A stretch of DNA of 64,000 bases from contig JANQGQ010000037.1 in assembly GCA_028277185.1 (NCBI GenBank), positions 62,001-126,000 of the forward strand, read 5' to 3'. The translations under genes and the position numbers were made by a program. The notes beneath the pieces were generated by a model. The model worked only from the letters and a program-made list of their open reading frames with translations. It had not been told where the DNA came from and ran no database searches. Below, one piece after another: positions 25,166 to 34,121 of the stretch; the first letter of the stretch is position 1; every line of letters begins with the position of its first letter. The DNA comes from Woeseiaceae bacterium. GTDB taxonomy: Bacteria > Pseudomonadota > Gammaproteobacteria > Steroidobacterales > Woeseiaceae.

Positions 25166-27015
25166 CAGGGCTCCAGCTCGAGCAGCAGCGCGGAACGCGC
25201 ACCGACCACGACATCCGCATCGAGCCGAAAGCGTTTTCCGGTCATGACGTCGGCGGCGAAGCGATGGCTGCCGATCCGCTCGACAAAGCGGGCGGTGTCG
25301 AGCGTAACGGGCTCGTCGGCGCGATTCAGGACGACCATGACGGTCGCGCTGTCGTCATAGCGGAAATAAACGTAAGTCTGTCCCACAGGCGCGTAGTGCA
25401 TGAAGCGGCCCGAGTGAACGACGTCCGCGGACTTGCGCCAGTTGAAAAGCCGCCTGACGAAAGCCTGGGCGCTCCGCTCGGCCCGCGACAGGCCGTTGCC
25501 CGTGAACGCGTTCTTGCGGTCGCCGGCCCAGCCGCCCGGGAAATCGCTGCGGATGACGCCGTGGCTGTCCGTCCCCGCGTTGCTCATGAGGATCTCGGTG
25601 CCGTAGAAGAGCTGCGGGATGCCGCGCATAGTCGCGTAGAAGATCATGGCCATCTCGAACAGCGCGCGGTCCTCGTCGAGCTGCGTGAAGATCCGGCTCA
25701 TGTCGTGGTTGTCCGGGAAGATCACGAGATTGAAGGGGTCGGGATAGACGTAGTCCGTGGCAAGCGTTTCGTAGACGGGCGTCCATACGCTGCCCCATGG
25801 CGGCGTCGGACTGGTCAGTGCCCCCGTCAGCGCCCCCTGCAGCGGGAAGTCGAACACGCTCGGCAGCCAGGACACATAACCGTCGTGATTGTCCTTGCCT
25901 GCCTGCCAGTAGGACGTGATGTTCGGGTTCAGGCTCCATTCCTCGCCGACGATGTTGAAGTTGGGATACTCGGCCATGATGCGCCGCGACCACTCGCTCA
26001 TGAAGTGCTTGTCGGGATAGGGATACGTGTCCTGACGGATACCCGCGAGGCCCAGGTACTCGATCCACCAGATCGAGTTCTGGATCAGATAGTCGGCAAG
26101 CAGTGGATTGCGCTGGTTCAAGTCCGGCATCGTTTCCACGAACCAGCCGCTGGCGTGCAGCTCGCGATCCCAGGCGGACGCGTAAGGGTCCTGGTTCGTC
26201 GTGCGCGCGTGGCTGGTCTGGACGTAGTTCGCCTCGAAGTTGATCCAGTCGCGGCTCGGCAGATCCGCCATCCACCAGTGCCGGCTGCCGGCGTGATTGG
26301 CGATCTGATCCATGATGACGCCGACGCCGCGTTCGCGGGCCGCTTCGGTCATGGCGCGATAATCCTCGTTGCTGCCGAAGCGTGGATCGACGAGGTAGAA
26401 GTCGGTCGTGGCGTAGCCGTGGTACGACGCCTCGGGCATCGCGTTCTCGAGCACCGGATTCAGCCAGATTGCCGTAAAGCCCATGTCGGCAATGTAGTCG
26501 AGGCTTGCGGTGATTCCGGCGAGATCCCCGCCGTGCCGCCCGTAAGGCTCGTCGCGCGCCGGCAGGTCGCTGTAGCCCTCGACAGCGTCGTTGCCCGGAT
26601 CGGCGTTCCGGAAGCGATCCGGCGTTATCAGGTAAATAGTGTCCGCCGCCGTGAAGCCGCGAGTCCGTTCCGGGTCCCGATTGCGCGGCTCGAGGCGATA
26701 GGTGTGCGTGAGCCGCGTGTCGTCGCGCTCGAAGACGAGTTCGACGTCGCCGGGCTCCGCGTCGCCTTCGAGCTCGAGATACACGAACAGGTAGTTCGGG
26801 CTGTCGACGCTGACGCTGCGACTTACGCTGACGCCGGGATGATCCACGCTTGCGCGGAAGCGGCCTAAGTCCTCGCCGTATACGAGAAGCTGCAGCTCAT
26901 CGTGCCCGAAGCCCAGCCACCAGTTCGGCGGCTCGACCCGGTCGATGTCCGCGGCGGCACCGCCGGCGGCAAGCAGAGCGGAGCCGAGCAGCAAAAGAAT
27001 CCGAATATCAGGCAT
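25165..27015 (-). CDS. Cyclomaltodextrinase / neopullulanase-type GH13, periplasmic
   Basis: A 616-residue protein. The signal peptide (MPDIRILLLLGSALLAAGGA) is followed by an N-terminal domain of the cyclomaltodextrinase type (about 22-120; IDRVEPPNWWLGFGHDELQL) and then the GH13 barrel. Catalytic motifs: LAGIRQDTYPYPD (Asp), FNIVGEEWSLNPN (Glu), VIFPDNHDMSRIF (Asp). I choose the ATG at 27015 because GGGGGG lies 5 nt upstream. It leads the minus operon with GH31 and amylase genes, divergent from halogenase copy 2, with a LacI-type operator between. Likely linearises cyclodextrins or cuts maltodextrins. Confidence 0.92.
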   Translation of the reverse strand: MPDIRILLLLGSALLAAGGAAADIDRVEPPNWWLGFGHDELQLLVYGEDLGRFRASVDHPGVSVSRSVSVDSPNYLFVYLELEGDAEPGDVELVFERDDTRLTHTYRLEPRNRDPERTRGFTAADTIYLITPDRFRNADPGNDAVEGYSDLPARDEPYGRHGGDLAGITASLDYIADMGFTAIWLNPVLENAMPEASYHGYATTDFYLVDPRFGSNEDYRAMTEAARERGVGVIMDQIANHAGSRHWWMADLPSRDWINFEANYVQTSHARTTNQDPYASAWDRELHASGWFVETMPDLNQRNPLLADYLIQNSIWWIEYLGLAGIRQDTYPYPDKHFMSEWSRRIMAEYPNFNIVGEEWSLNPNITSYWQAGKDNHDGYVSWLPSVFDFPLQGALTGALTSPTPPWGSVWTPVYETLATDYVYPDPFNLVIFPDNHDMSRIFTQLDEDRALFEMAMIFYATMRGIPQLFYGTEILMSNAGTDSHGVIRSDFPGGWAGDRKNAFTGNGLSRAERSAQAFVRRLFNWRKSADVVHSGRFMHYAPVGQTYVYFRYDDSATVMVVLNRADEPVTLDTARFVERIGSHRFAADVMTGKRFRLDADVVVGARSALLLELEP

Positions 27016-27073
27016 TTGACCCCCCAAAATGCATGCCCGAACATTTTAGTGACCGCCTCCCGGACGTACTATC

Positions 27074-27087
27074 TGAATACGTATTCA
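27074..27087. promoter_or_regulatory. Perfect LacI-type operator between the glycosidase operons
   Basis: The 14-bp perfect palindrome TGAATACGTATTCA lies in the 183-bp region between divergent cyclomaltodextrinase and halogenase-2 operons. It is the exact consensus of the two half-matching sites at 13042 and 13061. Candidate for repression of both operons by the local LacI-family protein. Confidence 0.8.
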
Positions 27088-27198
27088 TGCGCCGCCGGCT
27101 TCGCCGTGTTGCTACACTTTTATTGCTTGCGCGGGGGGGATTCCGGCGCTCTGCCCAACGAGTTGGGATTGCCTTAGGTAGCGTTAACAGGACCTGGT

Positions 27199-28713
27199 AT
27201 GCACACAGGCGCGGCGCCGATCCGTCACATTGCTGTTATCGGCGGCGGCTCCGCCGGCTGGATGGCGGCCGCGTCGCTTGCCAACAGTCTGCAGGGAGCC
27301 TGCCGGGTCACGCTCGTCGAGTCCGAGGCCATCGGCACGGTAGGCGTCGGCGAAGCGACCATCCCGCCCATCAAGGGCTTCAACCAGCGTCTCGGCATCG
27401 CCGAGAGCGACTTCGTCAGCGCGACGCAAGGCTCGTTCAAGCTCGGCATACAGTTCGTCGACTGGGGCCGCGAAGGGCAGCGCTACTTCCATCCTTTCGG
27501 TCCCTACGGCGCGGACTTCGACATGGTGCCATTGCACCACTACTGGCTACGCGAACGGGCGGACGGCGATACGACGAGTCTCGACGAGTACTCGATGGCC
27601 TGGGCGGCAGCGACGCTGTGCCGTTTCGACCGGCCCTCGCGCGATCCGCGGCTCGTGCAATCGACGTTCGATTACGCCTACCACTTCGACGCCGGTCTCT
27701 ACGCGGGCTACTTGCGGCGCTACGCCGAGGCCCGCGGCGTAACGCGCGTCGAGGGCCGCATCGGGAGCGTGGCGCGCGATCCGGAATCGGGGCACGTTGC
27801 AAGCGTCTCTCTCGACAACGGTCAGACCGTGGAAGCAGAGTTCTTTCTCGACTGTACCGGCTTTCGCGGTCTCCTGATCGAAGGCGCGCTCGAAACGGGC
27901 TATGAGGACTGGACGCACTGGCTGCCCTGCGACCGCGCGGTCGCGGTACCGTGTGCGCACGGGGGCGAGTTCACGCCCTACACGCGGTCGACCGCCCGCA
28001 GCGCGGGCTGGCAGTGGCGTATTCCGCTGCAGCACCGCATCGGCAACGGCTACGTGCACTGCAGCGAGTTCATCTCCGAAGACGAAGCCACCGCAAAGCT
28101 GCTTGCGAACCTCGACGGCGAAGTCATGAGCGAGCCGCGCGTCCTCTGCTTCCGGACCGGCCGGCGCAGGAAGTTCTGGAACGGCAACGTCGTCGCTATC
28201 GGTCTCGCAGCGGGTTTCATGGAGCCGCTCGAATCGACCAGCCTGCATCTCATCCAGACCGGGATCACGCGCTTTCTCGCGCTGTTCCCTGATCGTGCGA
28301 TCGATCCCCTCGGCGTCGAGGAGTACAACCGGCTGACGGCGCTGGAGTACGAAACAATTCGCGACTTTCTGATCCTTCACTACCATGCGACCGAGCGGGA
28401 CGACTCGCCGCTGTGGCGGTATTGCGCGACGATGTCGATACCGGACACGCTGCGCTACAAGATCGACCATTTCCGCCGCTATGGGCGGATCGTGTCGAGC
28501 GGCACCGAGCTGTTTCAGAATCCGAGCTGGCTCGCGGTCTTCATCGGTCAGTTCGTCACCCCTGAGCGCTACGATCCGCTCGTCGATCAGCGCCCGCGCG
28601 TGGAAGCCGGAAAACACCTCGAGAGTCTGCGGCGCGTCATGCGCGAGGCAGCCGCCGTCATGCCCGATCATCGCGACTACATCGACGCGAACTGCAAGGC
28701 GGCGGCTACCTGA
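27199..28713 (+). CDS. Flavin-dependent tryptophan halogenase-like protein (copy 2)
   Basis: A 504-residue paralogue of the protein at 16076. FAD-binding GGGSAG at 15-20, lysine K81 in [13 protein letters not shown], and GWQWRIP with the first Trp at 271. Long blocks are shared with copy 1 ([31 protein letters not shown]), so the two arose by duplication or are divergent members of one subgroup. AGGACC precedes the ATG at 27199. It overlaps the GH97 gene by one base (TGATG), so it is the first gene of a sugar operon, which argues for a role tied to maltodextrin metabolism rather than secondary metabolism. Confidence 0.88.
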   Translation: MHTGAAPIRHIAVIGGGSAGWMAAASLANSLQGACRVTLVESEAIGTVGVGEATIPPIKGFNQRLGIAESDFVSATQGSFKLGIQFVDWGREGQRYFHPFGPYGADFDMVPLHHYWLRERADGDTTSLDEYSMAWAAATLCRFDRPSRDPRLVQSTFDYAYHFDAGLYAGYLRRYAEARGVTRVEGRIGSVARDPESGHVASVSLDNGQTVEAEFFLDCTGFRGLLIEGALETGYEDWTHWLPCDRAVAVPCAHGGEFTPYTRSTARSAGWQWRIPLQHRIGNGYVHCSEFISEDEATAKLLANLDGEVMSEPRVLCFRTGRRRKFWNGNVVAIGLAAGFMEPLESTSLHLIQTGITRFLALFPDRAIDPLGVEEYNRLTALEYETIRDFLILHYHATERDDSPLWRYCATMSIPDTLRYKIDHFRRYGRIVSSGTELFQNPSWLAVFIGQFVTPERYDPLVDQRPRVEAGKHLESLRRVMREAAAVMPDHRDYIDANCKAAAT

Positions 28714-30818
28714 TGCGCGAATTCGTCGGGCGTCGACTTAGACTGAGGAGCGCCGTCGCCCTCCTGCTCTTCGCCGTCCCGGCTTTCGCCGACGACCTGC
28801 CCGACCCGATGACCGACGAGGCGCGCGACGTCGCCTGCGGCCTCGAGCTTTTCTCGCCGAACGGACGGCTTGCCCTGTGCATCGACACGGACGCGGACGG
28901 CCGGCTGCGCTACCGGGCGGACTTCGACGACGATACCGTGGTCGCCGCTTCGGGCCTCGGGCTCCGCTTCGCCTCGCGAATCGACCTCGTGACCGGTCTG
29001 ACGATCGCTGGCGTCGAGCGCGGCTCGGCGGACTCGCGCTGGGAACAACCCTGGGGCGAGCGGCGATTCGTTACGGATCGCCACAACGAACTCGCGGTAT
29101 CGCTCAAGGCTGCGGGTCCGGAGCGCCGCCTCGTCGTCCGCTTTCGCGTCTTCGACGACGGCTTCGGCTTTCGCTACGAAGTGCCGGAGCAGGCCGTCTA
29201 CGCCGACGCACGCCTCGTCGAAGAAGCTTCGGAGTTCCGCGTGAGTCGCGACGCGCGCGCGTTCTCGCAGCCCGCCGACGGCAAGCTGCGCTACGAGGAG
29301 CTCTACCGGGAGTCGGCGATCGGCGTGCTCGACAAGGTCGCGACGCCGCTGACGCTCCGCCTGCCAACCGGGGTGCATCTGTCGATTCACGAAGCCGCGC
29401 TGGTGAACTATCCGGGCATGAGTCTCGAATTCGACGCCGAGAGCGTCTTTCGCAGTCACTTGAGGCCCTCGTCGGAAGGTTGGCGCGCACGGCTTTCCGT
29501 GCCCTTCGTGACGCCGTGGCGTACGGTGCAAATCGCGGAGAAAGCGACGGGCCTGATCGACTCGTCGCTGATCCTGAATCTCAACGAGCCGAACCGTCTC
29601 GGTGACGTGAGCTGGGTAGAGCCCGGCAAGTACGTTGGCATCTGGTGGGCGATGCACTTGGGGCAAAAGACCTGGGGCCCCGGAGAACGCCACGGTGCGA
29701 CGACCGCCGAGGCCAGGCGCTACATCGATTTCGCCGCGGAGCACGGCTTCGACGGCGTGCTCGTCGAAGGCTGGAACCGCGGCTGGGGCGGTGACTGGGT
29801 GGCCGAGGCGCGCTTCAGCTTCACGGAACCTTATCCCGACTTCGACCTGCCGGCGGTGGCCGCGTATGCCCGCTCACGCGGCGTGCGCCTGGTCGGCCAC
29901 CACGAAACCGGCGGGCACATGTCGCACTACGAGGAGCGCATGGAGGACGCCTTCGATCTGTACGAATCGCTGGGCGTGCGGCAGGTGAAGACGGGTTACG
30001 TCGGCCCCCGGCGTACGCTCAAGCGTCTCGACGCCGACGGGAACACCCACCTCGAGTGGCACGATTCCCAGTTCGCCGTGAACCATTACCTGAAGGTGCT
30101 CGAAGCTGCCGCGCCGCGCCGCATCGCCATCAACACGCACGAGCCCGTCAAGGACACCGGGCTGCGGCGGACCTGGCCGAACTGGCTGACCCGCGAGGGA
30201 TCGCGGGGGCAGGAGTTCGCGGTTTGGGGGGCAACGCCGAATCCGCCGGAGCACGAGACCTTTCTCGCGTTTACGCGGATGCTCTCGGGTCCGATGGACT
30301 TCACGCCCGGCATCTTCGACCTCGACTTCGAGGTGAACGGGAAGCCGCGGCGCGTGCAGACGACGCTGGCCAAACAGCTGGCGCTATACGTCGTGCTGTA
30401 CAGCCCGATTCACATGGTTCCCGACCTGCCCGAAAACTACGCTCTGCGGCCCGATGCCTTCCGGTTCATCGTCGATGTGCCGACGGACTGGGAAGAGAGC
30501 ATCGCTCTGGCCGGCGAAGTCGGCGACTACGTCGTCATCGCGAGGCAGGAGCGCGGCGGTTCCGACTGGTATCTCGGCGCGATTACGGACGAAGTACCGC
30601 GGCGTCTGTCGCTGCCGCTCGACTTCCTCGACGGCGGGACGGAATACATAGCGGAAGTCTACGCCGACGCCGACGACGCGCACTGGGACACGAATCCGTA
30701 CGCGATCGGCATCGGCAGCGCGCGCTACACGAACGACGACACGCTTGAACTCGATCTCGCCGCCGGGGGCGGCGCCGCAATCCGGTTCAGCCCGGCAGAA
30801 GAGGCGGAAAGCCCATGA
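28713..30818 (+). CDS. GH97 alpha-glucosidase (SusB-like), periplasmic
   Basis: A 701-residue GH97 enzyme with a signal sequence (hydrophobic AVALLLFAVPAFA). N-terminal super-sandwich domain to about 300, then a barrel with FDGVLVEGWNRGWGGDW and GHHETGGHMSHYEE. INTHEPVKDTGLRRTWPNW and the following TREGSRGQEF are the glutamate motifs expected for the inverting SusB-type group. A C-terminal beta domain follows. Overlaps the MFS gene by 4 nt (ATGA). Supplies glucose from maltooligosaccharides; the calcium requirement known for SusB is not tested here. Confidence 0.93.
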   Translation: MREFVGRRLRLRSAVALLLFAVPAFADDLPDPMTDEARDVACGLELFSPNGRLALCIDTDADGRLRYRADFDDDTVVAASGLGLRFASRIDLVTGLTIAGVERGSADSRWEQPWGERRFVTDRHNELAVSLKAAGPERRLVVRFRVFDDGFGFRYEVPEQAVYADARLVEEASEFRVSRDARAFSQPADGKLRYEELYRESAIGVLDKVATPLTLRLPTGVHLSIHEAALVNYPGMSLEFDAESVFRSHLRPSSEGWRARLSVPFVTPWRTVQIAEKATGLIDSSLILNLNEPNRLGDVSWVEPGKYVGIWWAMHLGQKTWGPGERHGATTAEARRYIDFAAEHGFDGVLVEGWNRGWGGDWVAEARFSFTEPYPDFDLPAVAAYARSRGVRLVGHHETGGHMSHYEERMEDAFDLYESLGVRQVKTGYVGPRRTLKRLDADGNTHLEWHDSQFAVNHYLKVLEAAAPRRIAINTHEPVKDTGLRRTWPNWLTREGSRGQEFAVWGATPNPPEHETFLAFTRMLSGPMDFTPGIFDLDFEVNGKPRRVQTTLAKQLALYVVLYSPIHMVPDLPENYALRPDAFRFIVDVPTDWEESIALAGEVGDYVVIARQERGGSDWYLGAITDEVPRRLSLPLDFLDGGTEYIAEVYADADDAHWDTNPYAIGIGSARYTNDDTLELDLAAGGGAAIRFSPAEEAESP

Positions 30819-32320
30819 AACAAAAACCCATGCTGAACTTCTTCCAGATCTGGAACATGTGTTTCGGATTTCTCGGGATTCAGATCGGCTTCTCGCTGCA
30901 GAATGCCAACGTCAGCCGGATCTTCCAGACGCTCGGCGCGGACACGGAAAACCTCGCGGTTTACTGGGTGGCGGCACCGCTGACGGGCCTGATCGTGCAG
31001 CCGATCATCGGCTACATGAGCGACCGCACCTGGAACCGCTTCGGCCGCCGCCGGCCGTACTTCACGGTCGGCGCCGTACTCGCCACGCTCGCGTTGCTCG
31101 TCATGCCGAATTCGCCGGCGCTGTGGTTCGCCGTCGGGATGCTGTGGATACTCGATGCCAGCATCAACATCTCGATGGAGCCGTTTCGGGCGTTCGTCGG
31201 CGACATGTTGCCCGAGCGGCAGCGCACCGGGGCGTTCTCGATGCAGACGTTCTTCATCGGCATCGGCGCCGTACTCGGTTCGGCGCTGCCCTGGATCGTC
31301 ACCAACTGGTTCGGCGTCTCCAACGTCGCCGCAGCCGGTGAGATACCCGATTCGCTGAAGATCGCGTTCTATGTCGGCGGCGCGCTGTTTCTCACGGCCG
31401 TGATGTGGACGGTCGTGAGGACGCGCGAGTACTCGCCCGAGGAGCTTGCCGCCTTCGACGCGGCGCGGCCGGCCTCGCACATCCCCGCGGAGTCGCCGCC
31501 CCGATCCCCGGACAAGTACCGCAACGGCGGAATCCTGACCGCCGTCATTGGCGCCCTCGGCTGGTATCTGATCACGAGTCTCGGTCTCGACAAGCAGCTC
31601 TACATCATGGCTGGCGCATTCGTCGCGTTCGGCCTGCTGCAGCTGGTCGTCAGCTATCTCGGCCGGGCCGGCCGTACCGAAAACGGTGTGTACGAGGTCG
31701 TGCACGATCTGTTTCACATGCCCAGAGTCATGAAGCAGCTTGCGGTCGTACAGTTCTTCTCGTGGTTTGCCCTGTTCTGCATGTGGGTCTACGGCACGCC
31801 CGCCGTGACGAGCTACCACTACGGCACGACCGATCCGACTTCGCAGGCGTACGGTGACGGCGCCGACTGGCTCGGGCTTCTGTTCGGCGCGTACAACGGG
31901 ATTGCCGCGCTCGCCGCCATTGCGATTCCCTTCGTCGCTCACCGGCTCGGTTGCCGCTGGTGTCACGCGGTCAACGTGTGTATCGGCGGCCTCTGTCTGC
32001 TGAGCTTCTATCTGATTCGGGACCCGGAGCTGTTGATGTATCCGATGATCGGCATCGGTATCGCGTGGGCGTCTATCCTGTCGTTGCCCTACGCGCTTTT
32101 GTCCAATAATCTGCCGTCGCACAAAATGGGCGTGTACATGGGTATCTTCAACTTCTTCATCGTGATTCCGCAGGTAACGGTGGCGGGTGTTCTCGGGCCG
32201 GTTCTCAAGGCGTTCTTCGATAGTCAGGCCATCTTCGCGCTCGTGATCGGCGGCAGTCTCATGCTCGTATCGGGGCTGGCGACCCTGTTCGTAGACAAGG
32301 AAGCGGAGCCGCAACCATGA
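30815..32320 (+). CDS. MFS sugar permease, SLC45/MalY-like
   Basis: A 501-residue inner-membrane protein with about 12 hydrophobic segments. Conserved loops are NFFQIWNMCFGFLGIQIGFS at the N-terminus and IGYMSDRTWNRFGRRRPYF between helices 2 and 3. A second-half domain carries WLGLLFGAYNGIAALAAIAI and ends LATLFVDKEAEPQP. This matches the glycoside/SLC45 type of MFS permeases found in maltose loci of Xanthomonas and Caulobacter. Position between GH97 and GH13 genes, with 4-nt overlaps on both sides, makes maltose or maltodextrin the likely substrate. Confidence 0.88.
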   Translation: MKQKPMLNFFQIWNMCFGFLGIQIGFSLQNANVSRIFQTLGADTENLAVYWVAAPLTGLIVQPIIGYMSDRTWNRFGRRRPYFTVGAVLATLALLVMPNSPALWFAVGMLWILDASINISMEPFRAFVGDMLPERQRTGAFSMQTFFIGIGAVLGSALPWIVTNWFGVSNVAAAGEIPDSLKIAFYVGGALFLTAVMWTVVRTREYSPEELAAFDAARPASHIPAESPPRSPDKYRNGGILTAVIGALGWYLITSLGLDKQLYIMAGAFVAFGLLQLVVSYLGRAGRTENGVYEVVHDLFHMPRVMKQLAVVQFFSWFALFCMWVYGTPAVTSYHYGTTDPTSQAYGDGADWLGLLFGAYNGIAALAAIAIPFVAHRLGCRWCHAVNVCIGGLCLLSFYLIRDPELLMYPMIGIGIAWASILSLPYALLSNNLPSHKMGVYMGIFNFFIVIPQVTVAGVLGPVLKAFFDSQAIFALVIGGSLMLVSGLATLFVDKEAEPQP

Positions 32321-34026
32321 CCCGTCGCAGAAGCGCCGCCATGCTGGCGTCGACAATGCTGCTCGCAGCCTGTGCGCCGACGCCCGACGCGCCGCCGCCA
32401 CCGGTCACGCGGGACTATGCGGGAACGACGCTGCCGTTCGCGAGCGAGGCCGTCTACTTCCTGCTGACGGACCGCTTCGTAGACGGCGATTTCGGCAACA
32501 ACTACGAGGATCAGGGCGGTACGGAGCGCGGGACTTTCGATCGCCCGATCCAGCTCGAGGGCCGGCTGCCCGCAAACATCGGCTACCTCGGCGGCGACTT
32601 CGCAGGCATCGCCGCGAATGCCGACTACATCGCGGACATGGGTTTTTCGGCCGTCTGGATCACGCCGATCGTCGACAATCCGAACGAGGCCTTCACGGGC
32701 GGGATACGCCCGGGCGAGGGGCTCTTCACCGATCGGGGCAAGACCGGCTATCACGGCTATTGGGGCGTCAACTTTTTCGTCGAGGACGAGCATCTCGTTT
32801 CGCCGGGCATGCGCTTCGAGGATCTGACCCGGACGCTGCGGGAAGGGCACAACCTGAAGCTCATTCTGGACGTCGTCTGCAACCACGGTTCGCCCGCCTA
32901 CACCATGCCCGAGGATCAGCCGCTCTATGGCGAACTGTACGACGCGACAGGCCGACTCATCGCGGACCACCAGAACCTGCATCCTTCAGAGCTCGATCCG
33001 GCCTTTCCGCTGCACGCGTTCTACAGCCGTGAGCCCGATCTTGCGGAGCTCTCGGATTTCGATCCCGAAAACCCGGCGGTCCTCGACTACTTCGTGGCCG
33101 CTTACACCCAGTGGCTCGATCAGGGTGCCGCTGCGTTCCGGATCGACACGATCAAGCACATGCCGCACGCTTTCTGGCGCGACTTCGCGGCGCGCATTCG
33201 CGAACATAGCCCGGACCATTTCCTGTTTGCCGAGGCGTTCTCGTACTCGGCCGAGGAAATCGCCGATTACACGTGGCCGGAAAACGGCAGCATCCGCGTC
33301 CTCGATTTCCCCGGTCAGCAGGCGATGGATGCCGTGTTCGCCGGCGGCGCTCCGTACAGCGAGCTCGAAACGGCTTTGCATCTCGATACGGGCGTTTACC
33401 AGAACCCCTACGAACTCCTGACGTTCTACGACAACCACGACATGCCGAGGATCGCGGCCGACGAAGACGGCTACGTCAACGTACACAACTGGCTGTTCAC
33501 GAGCCGGGGCATTCCCGTGGTCTACTACGGTTCCGAAATCGGCTTCCGCGCCGGTACCGATCAGCACGGCGGTAACCGCGACTACTTCGGCCAGGACAAC
33601 GTGGATCTTGCGCGCGGCAAGCGGATTCATCGCGAACTCACCCGCATTGCCCGCGTCCGCCGCGAGTCGGTCGCGCTCCAGCGAGGTCTGCAGGCGAACG
33701 TGGAGTTCAGCGACGACACGGCGGTGTTTTACCGCGTCTATCAGGAGTCGAGTCTCCGGCAGACGGCGCTCGTACTGCTGAACGGGGGATCGTCAATGCG
33801 GGACATGGCCGTTACGCGCTGGCTCAGCGTCGGGGACTGGCGCGACGCTGTCACCGGCGAGGTCTACGCCGTCCGGCCGGACGACGTGTCGCTGGAGCTG
33901 GCCGTGCCCGCGAACGGCGTTCGCGTATTGTTGCTCGACGCAGCGGTCAACGACATCGACCTCATCGACGAGCTGAACCGGCTGCAGGAGGCGGCCACCG
34001 ACTGTGGGGTCTTCGCTTGCCCGTAG
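32317..34026 (+). CDS. GH13 alpha-amylase, lipoprotein (second)
   Basis: A 569-residue GH13 protein with lipobox LLAAC at about 15-19 and a proline-rich linker. Catalytic motifs: AAFRIDTIKHMPHAFW (nucleophile Asp), FLFAEAFSYSAEE (Glu) and TFYDNHDMPRIAAD (Asp). Earlier LKLILDVVCNHGSP is the first conserved region, with Cys beside the His. A C-terminal beta domain ends in a two-cysteine tail (TDCGVFACP) that may form a disulfide. Resembles amylases of the CGTase-like lineage. Last gene of the plus operon, converging on the LacI gene through a pair of short palindromes. Confidence 0.9.
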   Translation: MTRRRSAAMLASTMLLAACAPTPDAPPPPVTRDYAGTTLPFASEAVYFLLTDRFVDGDFGNNYEDQGGTERGTFDRPIQLEGRLPANIGYLGGDFAGIAANADYIADMGFSAVWITPIVDNPNEAFTGGIRPGEGLFTDRGKTGYHGYWGVNFFVEDEHLVSPGMRFEDLTRTLREGHNLKLILDVVCNHGSPAYTMPEDQPLYGELYDATGRLIADHQNLHPSELDPAFPLHAFYSREPDLAELSDFDPENPAVLDYFVAAYTQWLDQGAAAFRIDTIKHMPHAFWRDFAARIREHSPDHFLFAEAFSYSAEEIADYTWPENGSIRVLDFPGQQAMDAVFAGGAPYSELETALHLDTGVYQNPYELLTFYDNHDMPRIAADEDGYVNVHNWLFTSRGIPVVYYGSEIGFRAGTDQHGGNRDYFGQDNVDLARGKRIHRELTRIARVRRESVALQRGLQANVEFSDDTAVFYRVYQESSLRQTALVLLNGGSSMRDMAVTRWLSVGDWRDAVTGEVYAVRPDDVSLELAVPANGVRVLLLDAAVNDIDLIDELNRLQEAATDCGVFACP

Positions 34027-34067
34027 GAGCGACGCACGTTCCGGCAGCCATCGCCGTATCAGTATTT

Positions 34068-34121
34068 GGTGTCTGACACCTTTCTTAGAAATCCTTCTTA
34101 TTTGTGTCTGACACCTTTTTT
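34068..34121. repeat. Two copies of a 13-bp palindromic repeat with T tracts
   Basis: GGTGTC-T-GACACC followed by TTTCTT at 34068-34086, and (T)GTGTC-T-GACACC followed by six T at 34103-34121. The two copies are direct repeats 36 nt apart. They resemble short REP-like palindromes dispersed in bacterial genomes and also have the shape of weak intrinsic terminators for the plus operon. The second copy lies inside the 3' end of the LacI gene. Confidence 0.7.
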
